Source of the DNA: Devosia sp.
GTDB lineage: Bacteria; Pseudomonadota; Alphaproteobacteria; Rhizobiales; Devosiaceae
Reading direction: 5' to 3'
NCBI GenBank assembly: GCA_026126125.1
Contig: JAHCJW010000001.1
Location: forward strand, 88,251-152,250
DNA: 64,000 nucleotides
This document shows, piece after piece, positions 17,336 to 26,774 of this stretch (its first letter is position 1; each line of letters begins with the position of its first letter). A program made the position numbers and the translations under genes. The notes below the pieces were generated by a model. The model was given only the letters and a program-made list of their open reading frames with translations. It had not been told where the DNA came from and did no database searches.

Positions 17336-17404
17336 GGGGAGTGACTAACATGTTAGCTTGTCGAAGCGAAGCGCCGAGTTGCGGATGGGAGGGTGCGGGC
17401 GCGA

Positions 17405-18328
17405 TTATTTTGCTGGCGGAAAGGCGCGGGCGGCCGCTTGCCGGGTCCGCTCTATCAGCGGCTCGATCCGCTTCTCCCCGCGCCGCTCCTTGAGCACATG
17501 GATGCCGACGAGAAACTGCGTTGCCTCGTCCAGCACCTCCAATTGGCGCAGGCCGAGGGCTTCGAAATGTTCGCGCATGACGTGGGAGTGGGGAAGCACC
17601 GCCTCGGTGGCGAGGGTATAATCGACGCAGGCGGCCAGCGAGTTGGAGCCAAAGACAAAATCGGTCTGCTCAAACAGCGCCTTCATGCGCGAGCGCCAGC
17701 GATTGGGATCGAAAAACCGCTGGTGCCGGCTTTCCGGCGGCGTGCTGGTCACCATGGGGAAGTGCTCGATCTCCTCGCGCTGGCGCGGTTGGCCCAAAAG
17801 GGGATGGCCCGCGCGGACGAAATAGCCGTTATGCACCTCGGTGAGCGGAATGAAATCGGTCATGACGGCGGGATTGAGTTCCTTGGTTTCATGCCCGAGG
17901 AACAGGGCGATGTCGCCGGACAGCAATTGGTCGAGCAGGTGGAATTGATGCCCGAGGCTGATCTGGACCGGTGAGCCGGGAAATTCGCGCTGATAGTCAA
18001 GGACCATGTCCTTGAGGAACAGGCTCCACCACGAATAGCCCGTGCCGATGGCCAATCCCTGCTCCATGTCGCGCTTCTGGTCGGCGATGCTCGACAGGGT
18101 GTTGTCATAGAGCCGCTGCATCAGCCGCGCATTTTCATAGAGCGTTTCCCCGTAACGGGTGAGGCGCACCCCGCGCGAGGAGCGCTCGAACAGCGGCGCG
18201 CCGATACTCTCCTCGAGCTTGCGCATATTGATGGTCAAGGTGGGCTGGGTGATCAGCAGCGCCTTGGCGCCGCCGCTGAGCGTGCCGGCATCGGCAACGG
18301 CCAGAAATTGGGAAAGCAATTTGTCCAC
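17405..18328 (-). CDS. LysR-family transcriptional regulator
   Basis: A 307-residue LysR regulator. The N-terminal winged helix (residues 1-60) reads DKLLSQFLAVADAGTLSGGA then LLITQPTLTINMRKLEESIG and FERSSRGVRLTRYGE. The rest is a type-2 periplasmic-binding-like effector domain, about 90-295. It is divergent from the sugar ABC operon and lies 69 bases beyond the start of the D-lactate dehydrogenase-type gene on the same strand. It could therefore control either. The dyad TATAG-N7-CTATA just upstream of its start may be its binding site. Confidence 0.9.
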   Translation of the reverse strand: MDKLLSQFLAVADAGTLSGGAKALLITQPTLTINMRKLEESIGAPLFERSSRGVRLTRYGETLYENARLMQRLYDNTLSSIADQKRDMEQGLAIGTGYSWWSLFLKDMVLDYQREFPGSPVQISLGHQFHLLDQLLSGDIALFLGHETKELNPAVMTDFIPLTEVHNGYFVRAGHPLLGQPRQREEIEHFPMVTSTPPESRHQRFFDPNRWRSRMKALFEQTDFVFGSNSLAACVDYTLATEAVLPHSHVMREHFEALGLRQLEVLDEATQFLVGIHVLKERRGEKRIEPLIERTRQAAARAFPPAK

Positions 18329-18348
18329 GGCGCGGCCCGTTTTTGCCC

Positions 18349-18365
18349 TATAGGGAAAATCTATA
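18349..18365. promoter_or_regulatory. Inverted repeat upstream of the LysR-family gene
   Basis: TATAG-N7-CTATA is a perfect dyad, 20 bases upstream of the LysR start codon and inside the 433-base divergent region. LysR sites are often short AT-rich dyads near the regulator's own start, and this one contains T-N11-A spacings. Binding is inferred. Confidence 0.45.
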
Positions 18366-18542
18366 ATAGCGCGATGATTTCATAGTTTTCCAGACGAGAT
18401 TTTTGGGCCACTGTCTACTTTAGTCGAAAGATGGTTTCGGCGTGACGCTTGCCTGCGGGCGCGTCCGGGAAACACGAAAGAGCAAGGCATCGGGACGGAT
18501 CGAAACAGGGGAGCGAAGGGGCCAAATGTGGCTCTCAAGCTT

Positions 18543-18580
18543 CCATACAAGGCAGATTGCTCGCTTCCTGTCTTGTATGG
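18543..18580. other. Long hairpin in the LysR/ABC-operon intergenic region
   Basis: CCATACAAG (18543-18551) and CTTGTATGG (18572-18580) are perfect inverted arms. The next four base pairs inward continue the stem with one mismatch, giving a stem of about 13 bases around a 12-base loop. It is upstream of the likely -35 element of the ABC operon, so it is probably a protein-binding or folded DNA site rather than a leader structure. No ORF covers it. Confidence 0.5.
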
Positions 18581-18586
18581 TAAAGG

Positions 18587-18602
18587 GTAACCGGCTGGTT
18601 AT
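18587..18602. promoter_or_regulatory. Upstream TetR-type operator candidate (site 2) of the sugar ABC operon
   Basis: GTAACCGGCTGGTTAT contains the perfect dyad TAACC-N4-GGTTA. It matches 12 of 16 bases of the dyad GTAACTGATTGGTTAC found on the minus strand at 26966-26981. It lies 85 bases upstream of site 1 (18672-18687). Confidence 0.5.
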
Positions 18603-18642
18603 TTAGGCTACGAAGTGGCGCCGAAATTCAACAGAACTGACG

Positions 18643-18687
18643 TTGACAAGAGGGATCAATTTCGCAACTTAGTAACTGGTTGGTGAT
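18643..18687 (+). promoter_or_regulatory. Promoter and TetR-type operator (site 1) of the sugar ABC operon
   Basis: TTGACA at 18643-18648 is a consensus -35 element, with a weak -10 (AACTTA) 17 bases later. The operator-like GTAACTGGTTGGTGAT at 18672-18687 starts 29 bases after the -35. It matches 13 of 16 bases of the operator in front of the 27011 operon, which starts 30 bases after its own -35. The shared layout argues for one regulator acting on both promoters. The ABC operon's first ATG is 75 bases further on. Confidence 0.6.
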
Positions 18688-18761
18688 TTAGCGACGGGGA
18701 GGTCGCTCACTGCATTCCGAGCCGGATGTTCCGGAGCGGCCAAATTCATGGGAGGTTACAC

Positions 18762-20054
18762 ATGACATTTCGTATTGGACGCCGACAGTTCCTCATGGGC
18801 AGTTCGGCGCTTATGGCAGCCGGCGCTGTCGGAGCCGGCCCGGCCTGGGCCCAGGGCACCAATCTGCGCCTGATCTTCTGGGGCGGCCAGAACCGCGCCG
18901 ACCGCACCTATGGCGTCGCCGATCTTTACCAGGCCGCCTCGGGCAATAGCGTCGAAGGCGAATTCCTGGCCTGGAATGATTACTGGCCCAAGCTGGCCAC
19001 GCAGACCGCCGGCGGCAATGCGCCCGACATCATTCAGATGGACTATCGCTATATCGTCGAGTACGCCAAGCGCAACGCCATTGCGCCGCTCGATGAGTTC
19101 GTCGGTGGCGCGCTTAATCTCGATGGTTTCGATCAGGACCAGCTCGATGGCGGCAAGGTCGATGGCAAGCTCTATGGCATTTCGCTGGGCGCCAATTCGG
19201 TGGCGACCCTGATTAACACCGTCGCCTTCAGTGAAGCGGGCGTGGAGCCGCCGAACCGCGACTGGACCTATGAAGACATCCTGACCAAGGGCGAGGCTTT
19301 CTCCAAGGCCAATGTCCGCGGCGGCATGAAGATGATGTCGGACGCTTCGGGCACCGAGCCGATGCTCGACAACTGGCTGCGCCAGAAGGGTCTCTCGCTC
19401 TATACCGCCGATGGCAAACTCGGCTTCGGCGCCGACGAGATGACCGAGTGGTTCAAGATGTGGAACGACTTCCGCGCCGCCGGCGTGATCGTCGCGCCCG
19501 ACGCGCAGGCACTCGATACCGGCCCGCTCGAAACCACCATGCTCGTTGCCGGCAAGGCGGCCCTGATGCCGTCCAACTCCAACCAGCTCGTCGGCTTCCA
19601 GGCCCTGGTTCCCGATCGCCTCGACATGGTCGGCTATCCGCGTCTGGCTCCGGGCGTCGGCGGCGGTCACTATCGCAAGCCCTCGATGTTCTTCTCGGTG
19701 GGCGGCTCGTCCGCCAACAAGGAAGCTGCGGCCTCGTTCCTCAACTTCTTCATCTCCGATCCGGAAGCGGCCAAGATCCTGGGCGTCGAGCGCGGCATTC
19801 CGTGCCTGCCCGCCACCCGCGAGATCGTCGCTCCGACGCTCGACGAGGCCAATCAGATCGCGCTGAACTTCGTGGCCAATCTGGGTGACCTGCTCGGGCC
19901 GTTGCCGCCCTCCCCGCCGGCCGCTGCTGGCGAGATCGACATCTCGCTGCTGCGCACGCTGAGCCAGGAAGTGGCTTTCGGCGCCCGCTCGCCTGAAGAT
20001 GCCGGTCCGTATTTCGTCAACGAAGCCACCGCCATCCTCAACCGGGCCAGCTAA
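18762..20054 (+). CDS. Sugar ABC transporter, extracellular substrate-binding protein (Tat-exported)
   Basis: A 430-residue family-1 solute-binding protein, the periplasmic receptor of a carbohydrate ABC importer. The N-terminus has a twin-arginine signal, GRRQFLMGSSALMAAGAVGA, ending near AWA. It is therefore exported folded by the Tat pathway, which is unusual but known for such proteins in rhizobia. The mature protein shows the expected EFLAWNDYWPKLATQTAGG and DIIQMDYRYIVEYAK. The chosen ATG has GGGAGG eight bases upstream; an earlier in-frame ATG is less good. It begins a six-gene operon through 25055. The ligand is unknown; catabolic neighbours suggest a sugar or sugar derivative. Confidence 0.93.
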   Translation: MTFRIGRRQFLMGSSALMAAGAVGAGPAWAQGTNLRLIFWGGQNRADRTYGVADLYQAASGNSVEGEFLAWNDYWPKLATQTAGGNAPDIIQMDYRYIVEYAKRNAIAPLDEFVGGALNLDGFDQDQLDGGKVDGKLYGISLGANSVATLINTVAFSEAGVEPPNRDWTYEDILTKGEAFSKANVRGGMKMMSDASGTEPMLDNWLRQKGLSLYTADGKLGFGADEMTEWFKMWNDFRAAGVIVAPDAQALDTGPLETTMLVAGKAALMPSNSNQLVGFQALVPDRLDMVGYPRLAPGVGGGHYRKPSMFFSVGGSSANKEAAASFLNFFISDPEAAKILGVERGIPCLPATREIVAPTLDEANQIALNFVANLGDLLGPLPPSPPAAAGEIDISLLRTLSQEVAFGARSPEDAGPYFVNEATAILNRAS

Positions 20055-20056
20055 GC

Positions 20057-21004
20057 ATGACCGCGCGCTCCTTCGAAACCGGCACTCCCGCGGGGGAGCG
20101 CGCGGGCAGTCCTTCGCTCTGGTCCCGCATCTGGCAGCAGGATGCCCCCGGCTATCTGTTCCTGCTGCCCTGGTTCATCGGTTTTTTCGGCCTCACGCTG
20201 GGGCCGATGATCTCTTCGCTCTATCTCAGCTTCACCCATTTCGACCTGTTGACCGCGCCGCGCTGGGCCGGCCTCGACAATTATGTCCGCATGTTCACCA
20301 ATGATCCGAAGTTTTCCGCCTCGATGCGGGTGACCATGTTCTTCGTGATCTTCTCGGTGCCCTTGAAGCTCGCTTTCGCGCTCGGCGTCGCCCTGCTGCT
20401 CAATCGCGGCATGAAGGGGCTGCCGCTTTATCGCGCCCTGTTCTATCTGCCGAGCCTTTTGGGTGCTTCGGTCGCCATCGCCATTCTGTGGCGGCAGATC
20501 TTTGCCGGCGACGGCCTCGTGAACAAGTTCCTCGCTTTGTTCGGCATTATCGGCCCGAGCTGGATTTCCAACCCCAATTATTCGTTGTGGACGCTGATCG
20601 TGCTGTCGATCTGGCAGTTCGGCTCGCCGATGATCATCTTCCTTGCCGGTCTGAGGCAGATCCCGCAGGACATGTATGAGGCCGCCTCCCTCGATGGCGC
20701 CAGCAAGTGGCGGCAGTTCTGGAAGATCACCCTGCCGCTGTTGACCCCGGTCGTTTTCTTCAACGCCATCATCCAGACCATCGAGGCGTTCAAGAGCTTC
20801 ACCCCGGCCTTCATCATTTCGGGCGGCACCGGCAACCCGATCAACTCGACCCTGTTCTACACGCTCTATCTCTATCAGGAGGCCTTCGGCTTCTTCCGCA
20901 TGGGCTATGCCTCCGCCCTGGCCTGGGTGCTCCTGGCCCTCGTCGCCATCTTCACCGCCTTCTCGTTCCTCACCTCGAAATACTGGGTGCATTACGATGA
21001 CTGA
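20057..21004 (+). CDS. Sugar ABC transporter permease (MalF-type)
   Basis: A 315-residue inner-membrane permease with six predicted membrane segments, starting two bases after the binding-protein stop. The EAA loop that contacts the ATPase is visible as DMYEAASLDGASKWRQFWKI near residues 205-225. The N-terminus includes a hydrophobic LFLLPWFIGFFGLTLGPMIS segment typical of MalF/UgpA-like subunits. It pairs with the next gene, which it overlaps by eight bases. The system imports a sugar from the periplasm. Confidence 0.93.
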   Translation: MTARSFETGTPAGERAGSPSLWSRIWQQDAPGYLFLLPWFIGFFGLTLGPMISSLYLSFTHFDLLTAPRWAGLDNYVRMFTNDPKFSASMRVTMFFVIFSVPLKLAFALGVALLLNRGMKGLPLYRALFYLPSLLGASVAIAILWRQIFAGDGLVNKFLALFGIIGPSWISNPNYSLWTLIVLSIWQFGSPMIIFLAGLRQIPQDMYEAASLDGASKWRQFWKITLPLLTPVVFFNAIIQTIEAFKSFTPAFIISGGTGNPINSTLFYTLYLYQEAFGFFRMGYASALAWVLLALVAIFTAFSFLTSKYWVHYDD

Positions 21005-21881
21005 CGCGCCCATGAAACTGACCGTCGTCGGGGCGGAAACCCCGCTCTGGCGCAAGCGTGCGATTTCCATCCTCAGCCACGCGGCGCTGATCGGCGCCTC
21101 CATCCTGATGCTCTATCCGCTGTTGTGGATGCTGGCGGCCTCCTTCCGCCCGGAAAACGAGATCTTCACCTCGGCCAGCATCATTCCCTCGGAATGGAGC
21201 ATCGACGCCTATTTCCGCGGCTGGAACGGCTTGCGCACCAGCTTCGGGGTGTTCTTCACCAACAGCTTCATCATCTCGATCCTGTCGGTGGTCGGCAATG
21301 TGCTCGCCTGTTCGCTGGCGGCCTTCGCCTTCGCGCGGCTGGAATTTCGCGGGCGCAGACTGTGGTTCGCGCTGATGCTGATGACGCTGATGCTGCCCTA
21401 TCAGGTGACGCTGATCCCGCAATATGTGCTGTTCCGCCAGCTGGGCTGGGTCGATACCTTCCTGCCGCTGATCGTGCCGAAATTCCTCGCCGCCGATGCA
21501 TTCTTCATCTTCCTCATGGTGCAGTTCTTCCGCGGCATTCCGCGCGAGCTGGACGAGGCGGCGATGATGGACGGCGCCGGGCCGTGGCGCATCTACTGGA
21601 AGATCATGCTGCCCCTGTCGACACCGGTTCTGGCCACGGCCGCCATCTTCACCTTCATCTGGACCTGGGACGATTTCTTCGGCCCGCTGATCTATCTCAA
21701 CCAGATGCGCGACTACACGGTGATGCTCGGCCTTCGCACCTTCACCGACTCGACCGGTACCTCCGATTATGGTGGGCTGTTCGCCATGAGCGTGCTCAGC
21801 CTGGTGCCGATCTTCCTGTTCTTCCTCGTCTTCCAGCGCATGCTCATCGAGGGCATCGCCACCACCGGTATGAAACGCTAA
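20997..21881 (+). CDS. Sugar ABC transporter permease (MalG-type)
   Basis: A 294-residue partner permease with six predicted membrane segments. The EAA loop reads RELDEAAMMDGAGPWRIYWK near residues 186-205. The periplasmic segment FRPENEIFTSASIIPSEWSI near 52-71 is typical of MalG/UgpE subunits. The start at 20997 overlaps the preceding gene by eight bases; MKLTVVG fifteen bases later is an alternative. The stop is four bases before the next ATG. Confidence 0.93.
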   Translation: MTDAPMKLTVVGAETPLWRKRAISILSHAALIGASILMLYPLLWMLAASFRPENEIFTSASIIPSEWSIDAYFRGWNGLRTSFGVFFTNSFIISILSVVGNVLACSLAAFAFARLEFRGRRLWFALMLMTLMLPYQVTLIPQYVLFRQLGWVDTFLPLIVPKFLAADAFFIFLMVQFFRGIPRELDEAAMMDGAGPWRIYWKIMLPLSTPVLATAAIFTFIWTWDDFFGPLIYLNQMRDYTVMLGLRTFTDSTGTSDYGGLFAMSVLSLVPIFLFFLVFQRMLIEGIATTGMKR

Positions 21882-21885
21882 CATT

Positions 21886-22905
21886 ATGTCGCAATTGAAA
21901 TTTGCCGCCATCGGCATCAACCACGCTCACATCTATGGCCAGGTGGACTGCCTCAAGCGGGCCGGCGCCGAATTCGTCGCCTTCCACGCGGTGGAAGACG
22001 ACCTCGCCAAGGCGTTCTCGGAAAAATATCCGGAAGCGCGGCGGGTCAGCGATCCAAAGGCCATTCTCGAAGACGAGAGCATCGCCATCGTCACCACCGC
22101 CGCCATTCCGGGCGACCGGGCAGCGATCGCCCTTAGCGCCATGCGCCACGGCAAGGATGTGCTCACCGACAAGCCGGGCATGACCACCTTCGCCCAGCTC
22201 GACGAGATCAAAAAGGTGCAGAAGGAAACCGGCCGTATCTTCTCGGTGCTGTATTCCGAGCATTTCGAGGTGCCGGCGGCGGTCGAAGCGGGCAATCTCA
22301 TCGCCCAGGGCGCCATTGGCGAGGTGGTCAACACCGTCGGCCTCGGCCCCCATTCGCTGCGCCTCAACAACCGGCCCGACTGGTTTTTCACCCGCAATCG
22401 CTATGGCGGTATCCTGTGCGATATCGCCAGTCACCAGTTCGAGCAATTCCTGTTCTTTTCCAATGCCATGGATGGCGAGGTGGTGTCGGCGAGCGTGTTC
22501 AACCGCAACCATCCCCACCGCCCGGGCCTGCAGGATGTCGGCGATGCCCATATGCGCACCGACAGGACCACGGGCTATATCCGCGTCGATTGGTTCACGC
22601 CCGAGGGCCTGCCGACCTGGGGCGACGGGCGCCTGACCATTCTGGGCACCGAGGGCTATATCGAGCTCAGGAAATATGTCGATATCGCCGGGCGTCCGGG
22701 AGAAAATCACCTGTTCCTCGTCGACAGGAAGGGCACCCGGCATATCGATTGCGCCAAGGTCGAGCTGCCCTTTGGCCGGCAATTTCTCGACGATGTGCGC
22801 AACCGCACCGAGACGGCCATGCCGCAGGAGCGGTGCTACAATGCCATGAAACTGGCGCTGACCGCGCAGTCCATGGCCGAACAGGGTACGGAGTGGGCAC
22901 AATGA
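21886..22905 (+). CDS. Gfo/Idh/MocA-family oxidoreductase (first of the ABC operon)
   Basis: A 339-residue NAD(P)-dependent oxidoreductase. The N-terminal Rossmann domain starts LKFAAIGINHAHIYGQVDCL; the glycine-rich turn is atypical (GINHAH). The C-terminal Gfo/Idh/MocA alpha/beta domain follows from about residue 130. The lysine usually used in catalysis appears in VLTDKPGMTTF near residue 96, and a late acidic/His patch in CDIASHQFEQFLF near 178-190. Such enzymes oxidise a sugar or polyol hydroxyl. It overlaps the next Gfo/Idh/MocA gene by four bases, suggesting sequential steps or two subunits in one pathway. Substrate not predictable. Confidence 0.9.
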   Translation: MSQLKFAAIGINHAHIYGQVDCLKRAGAEFVAFHAVEDDLAKAFSEKYPEARRVSDPKAILEDESIAIVTTAAIPGDRAAIALSAMRHGKDVLTDKPGMTTFAQLDEIKKVQKETGRIFSVLYSEHFEVPAAVEAGNLIAQGAIGEVVNTVGLGPHSLRLNNRPDWFFTRNRYGGILCDIASHQFEQFLFFSNAMDGEVVSASVFNRNHPHRPGLQDVGDAHMRTDRTTGYIRVDWFTPEGLPTWGDGRLTILGTEGYIELRKYVDIAGRPGENHLFLVDRKGTRHIDCAKVELPFGRQFLDDVRNRTETAMPQERCYNAMKLALTAQSMAEQGTEWAQ

Positions 22906-23987
22906 ACCGGATCTACAACGTCGCTGTTGTCGGCGGCGGCATCGGCCGCAGCCATATTGTCGAGGGCTATCTGCCCAATGCCGACAAATTCAAGGTTCTG
23001 GCGGTTTGCGATCTCAATCCCGAGCGTCTGGAAACGCTGGGTGAGGAGTTCGGTGTCGAGCGGCGGGTGGCCGATTTCGACGATCTGCTGGCCATGGACG
23101 ACATCGACGTCATCGATGTGTGCACCCCGCCGGGCGTGCATTTCTCCATGATCATGGCGGCGCTCAAGGCCGGCAAGCATGTGGTGTGCGAGAAGCCGCT
23201 GGTCGGGTCACTGCGCGATGTCGACGCGGTCATGGCGCAGGAAAAGCTCTCCGCCGGCAAGCTGATGCCGGTGTTTCAATACCGCTTCGGCGACGGCATC
23301 GAGCAGGCCAAGGCCATCATCGATGCCGGCATAGCCGGCAAGCCCTTTGTCGGCACGGTGGAAACCATGTGGCGGCGGGAAGCGCCCTATTACGCCGTGC
23401 CCTGGCGCGGCAAGTGGGCGAGCGAACTGGGCGGCGTGCTGATGGGGCATGCCATCCATCCGCACGATATCTTCACCTATCTGATGGGCGATATCTCGCG
23501 CGTTTTCGGCCGTGTCGCCACCCGGGTCAATCCGATCGAGGTGGAAGACACCATCACCGCATCGCTGGAGATGAAGAGCGGCGCCCTGGCCAGTTTCACC
23601 GCCACGCTGGGCTCGTCGGATGAAATCAGCCGTATCCGGCTCTCATTTGAAAACGTCACCTTCGAAAGCGATCACGCGCCCTATAATCCGGGCAACAAGC
23701 CCTGGAAGATCCTGCCGCGCAATGACGAGACGGCGCACAAGATCGACAAGCTGCTGGCAAACTGGACGCATGTGCCGTCGCGCTTCCAGACCCAGATGGC
23801 GCGGTTTTACGATGCGCTCGAAGGCGACGCGCCGCTGCCCGTCACCAGCGCTGATTCGCGCCGCTCGCTCGAATTGGTGACCGCCTTCTATCATTCCTCG
23901 TCCACCCATGAGGACGTTGCCCTTCCGCTCGGACCGGACCATCCGCTCTATGAGAGCTGGGTGCCCGCCGCCTTCCGACAGAGCTAG
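22902..23987 (+). CDS. Gfo/Idh/MocA-family oxidoreductase (second of the ABC operon)
   Basis: A 361-residue NAD(P)-dependent dehydrogenase. The Rossmann motif is VAVVGGGIGRSHIVEG, followed by VLAVCDLNPERLE. The catalytic EKP motif is HVVCEKPLVGSL near residues 94-105. Further on, GGVLMGHAIHPHDIFTYLMG near 180-199 carries the conserved histidine region. It starts on the ATGA overlap with its paralog; the long open frame upstream of this ATG is a shadow of that gene. It is one of three family members in this 12-kb sugar region. Confidence 0.92.
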   Translation: MNRIYNVAVVGGGIGRSHIVEGYLPNADKFKVLAVCDLNPERLETLGEEFGVERRVADFDDLLAMDDIDVIDVCTPPGVHFSMIMAALKAGKHVVCEKPLVGSLRDVDAVMAQEKLSAGKLMPVFQYRFGDGIEQAKAIIDAGIAGKPFVGTVETMWRREAPYYAVPWRGKWASELGGVLMGHAIHPHDIFTYLMGDISRVFGRVATRVNPIEVEDTITASLEMKSGALASFTATLGSSDEISRIRLSFENVTFESDHAPYNPGNKPWKILPRNDETAHKIDKLLANWTHVPSRFQTQMARFYDALEGDAPLPVTSADSRRSLELVTAFYHSSSTHEDVALPLGPDHPLYESWVPAAFRQS

Positions 23988-23999
23988 GAGATCCCGACC

Positions 24000-25055
<1,056 letters not shown>

Positions 25056-25137
25056 GAGCTTCCCCAATAAAGGGAGAATGAGCAATTGTGATCCTTCGCT
25101 CGCTATGCTTTGCAGGGCGTCGAGCGGAGGATTGTTC

Positions 25138-25701
25138 GTGTTTCAGATCATTTCGGGCGATGGTGCGGTCATTGACTATCAGCGGGTCGGCAGCGGTCCT
25201 CTCGCCATTGTCGTTGCCTCGATGAAGCCCGACACGGTGGCGGCCCTGACGCGGGCGCTGCTGCGCGGGTTTTCGGTCCTGCTCTATAATCCCGGCGGTC
25301 GTGACGATGCCGGGATCCTCGCCGATATCGCCGCGCTGGTCGCGGCGGAGGGCGGCGCGGCGTTTATCTTTGCCGCAGACGCCGCCAGCGTGCCGGCGCT
25401 GGAAGCCGCCGCCGCCCTGCCGCGAAACATTCGCGCGCTGGCGCTCTACCAGCCCCGGATCGATCCTCTCCGGCGCGCCGAAGCTCCGCCCCTCCATTGG
25501 CAGAACGCCATCATGCCGGTCTTGGTGCTCGATGGCGAAAAGGGGCCGGGAGATGGCGCGGCGCAAGCGGACTGGATGGCGGCAAGCCTGCACAATGGCG
25601 AACGGATTACCCTCGCCGATCAGGGCGTCGACTTCGATCCACAAATCATGGCGCCGCTGCTGACGGTGTTTTTCGAGATGGGCACGGTGCAGGTGCACTG
25701 A
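25138..25701 (+). CDS. Small alpha/beta-hydrolase-like protein lacking a nucleophile motif
   Basis: A 187-residue protein starting with GTG, preceded by GGAGG at seven bases. The beginning, GDGAVIDYQRVGSGPLAIVV, is the usual strand-turn entry of alpha/beta hydrolases. VLVLDGEKGPGDG near 125-137 resembles the late Asp strand. The nucleophile elbow (G-x-S-x-G) is missing; FAADAASVPALEAAAALP stands in its place, so a classic hydrolase activity is unlikely. An ATG at 25078 with a poorly spaced site would add 20 residues. It follows the ABC operon and precedes a repeat and the convergent TetR gene. Function unknown. Confidence 0.7.
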   Translation: MFQIISGDGAVIDYQRVGSGPLAIVVASMKPDTVAALTRALLRGFSVLLYNPGGRDDAGILADIAALVAAEGGAAFIFAADAASVPALEAAAALPRNIRALALYQPRIDPLRRAEAPPLHWQNAIMPVLVLDGEKGPGDGAAQADWMAASLHNGERITLADQGVDFDPQIMAPLLTVFFEMGTVQVH

Positions 25702-25733
25702 GGGTCAGGGGGGCGGTATCAATTGTGACGCTT

Positions 25734-25837
25734 AAAGCGCGTCGCGTTTCTTTCAGGTTCGCTCCCTGCGCTTTAACCCTTTGTTTTTCCGCATGTCTTT
25801 GTCCCGAAACCGGCGCCATTTTCGGCAGACACGCTCT
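25734..25837. repeat. Second full copy of ~104-base interspersed palindromic repeat
   Basis: Nearly identical to 7987-8089: AAAGCGCGTCGCG at one tip, the middle TTCGCTCCCTGCGCTTTAAC, and CGGCAGACACGCTCT at the other tip. It fills the space between two converging stop codons (25701 and 25844). The inner part CCCGAAACCGG...TTTTCGG can pair. Differences are single bases scattered along the unit, as for an old dispersed element. Confidence 0.8.
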
Positions 25838-25843
25838 AGCCTC

Positions 25844-26536
25844 TCACCCGATCGGCTTGGTCTTGAGATAGTCGAGCACCATCTGCACCGCGTGGGCTTC
25901 GCGTTCCTGCACCATGCTGACACTGGTCAGGTCGCGCTCGAAGATCACCGAGAGCGTGGCGGTATTGGAGACGTAGAAAAAGCCGAGCGCCGCCACCGAG
26001 ATATAGAGTTGCACCGGGTCGACATCGCGACGAAAAATCCCGGCGGCATTGCCCCGCTCGATAATGGCGGCGATCTGCCCGACCAGGGGCGAGTGCAGCG
26101 CCTTGATGTCGGGCAAGGTTTTCAAAAACCGCGCATTTTCGATGTTTTCCGTGCCCAGAAGGCGGGGAAACCAGGGATTGGCGAGAAAATGCCGGAAGGT
26201 GAAGCGCACCAGCCGGTCCATGGCCTGTGCCGGGTCATATTGGTCGAGGCTCAGCGCCCGCTCACCCTGGCGGATCTCCTGGTAGGCGTCGAGCAATACG
26301 GCGCGGTAGAGATCCTCCTTGTTGCCGAAATAATGGTAGAGCAGGCGCTTATTGGCGCCGGCCCGCTCGGCGATGGCGTCGACCCGCGCGCCTTCGAAAC
26401 CGCGATCGGCGAATTCCACCCGTCCTGCCGCCAGAATCGAGGCTTTGGTCTTGGCCGAGTTGCGAGGCCGCCTTGCCGCTGCGGCGTCAGCCGCGCGTTT
26501 CGGCGCCGCCACCACGGGTGAAGAGGGCTCTGACAC
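25844..26536 (-). CDS. TetR-family transcriptional regulator, probable regulator of the sugar operons
   Basis: A 230-residue TetR repressor. The HTH lies at about residues 28-72: AKTKASILAAGRVEFADRGF, then VDAIAERAGANKRLLYHYFG. The rest is a helical ligand domain. The start codon is GTG at 26536 with only a weak ribosome site; the first 25 residues are Ala/Arg-rich and may be partly untranslated. The gene lies between the ABC operon and the catabolic operon. Both promoters hold related GTAAC...GTTAC dyads just after the -10, typical of TetR operators, so it probably represses both until a pathway sugar binds. It overlaps a decayed tctA fragment at its 5' end. Confidence 0.9.
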   Translation of the reverse strand: MSEPSSPVVAAPKRAADAAAARRPRNSAKTKASILAAGRVEFADRGFEGARVDAIAERAGANKRLLYHYFGNKEDLYRAVLLDAYQEIRQGERALSLDQYDPAQAMDRLVRFTFRHFLANPWFPRLLGTENIENARFLKTLPDIKALHSPLVGQIAAIIERGNAAGIFRRDVDPVQLYISVAALGFFYVSNTATLSVIFERDLTSVSMVQEREAHAVQMVLDYLKTKPIG

Positions 26537-26690
26537 GTTTCGATACCGCCGGACTGAAGATGAGGATGGTGAGGGTGTTCACGAGGCAGATAACAGCACT
26601 GATCGGCCGGGTAAAGAACGGGGGCGGGTCGACATGGTTGAAGGCCAGCCCGCGCCGCCGGGTGCGATAGAGCCCATGGCCTGGACGGTC
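26487..26690 (-). pseudogene. C-terminal remnant of a TctA-type tripartite tricarboxylate transporter permease
   Basis: One minus-strand frame reads RRRGLAFNHVDPPPFFTRPI, then SAVICLVNTLTILIFSPAVS and KRVR. From memory of the family, RR-x-LA-x-S-x-GDP-x-x-FFTRPISAVLL followed by a hydrophobic segment is the usual C-terminal end of TctA permeases. Nothing else of the ~500-residue protein is present. It overlaps the first 50 bases of the TetR gene. Upstream on the same strand a GGGAGG ribosome-site-like sequence (26707-26712) and a TTGACA box remain, as though the body of the gene was deleted. An expressed 74-residue peptide is possible but unlikely. Confidence 0.5.
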
Positions 26691-26774
26691 CCCAGGTTCT
26701 GCATCGGCCATCCTCCCAAAAAACTGGTTCCGGCCCGCTCTCCTGGCCCCTTATCGATGAGCTTGCGATTGGGC

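Noticed and set aside
14393-17344. 983-codon plus-strand open frame opposite the FAD/Fe-S oxidoreductase gene
   Set aside because: The minus strand has clear FAD and Fe-S motifs across the full length. The plus frame has no recognisable domain and low-complexity Gly/Ala/His content.
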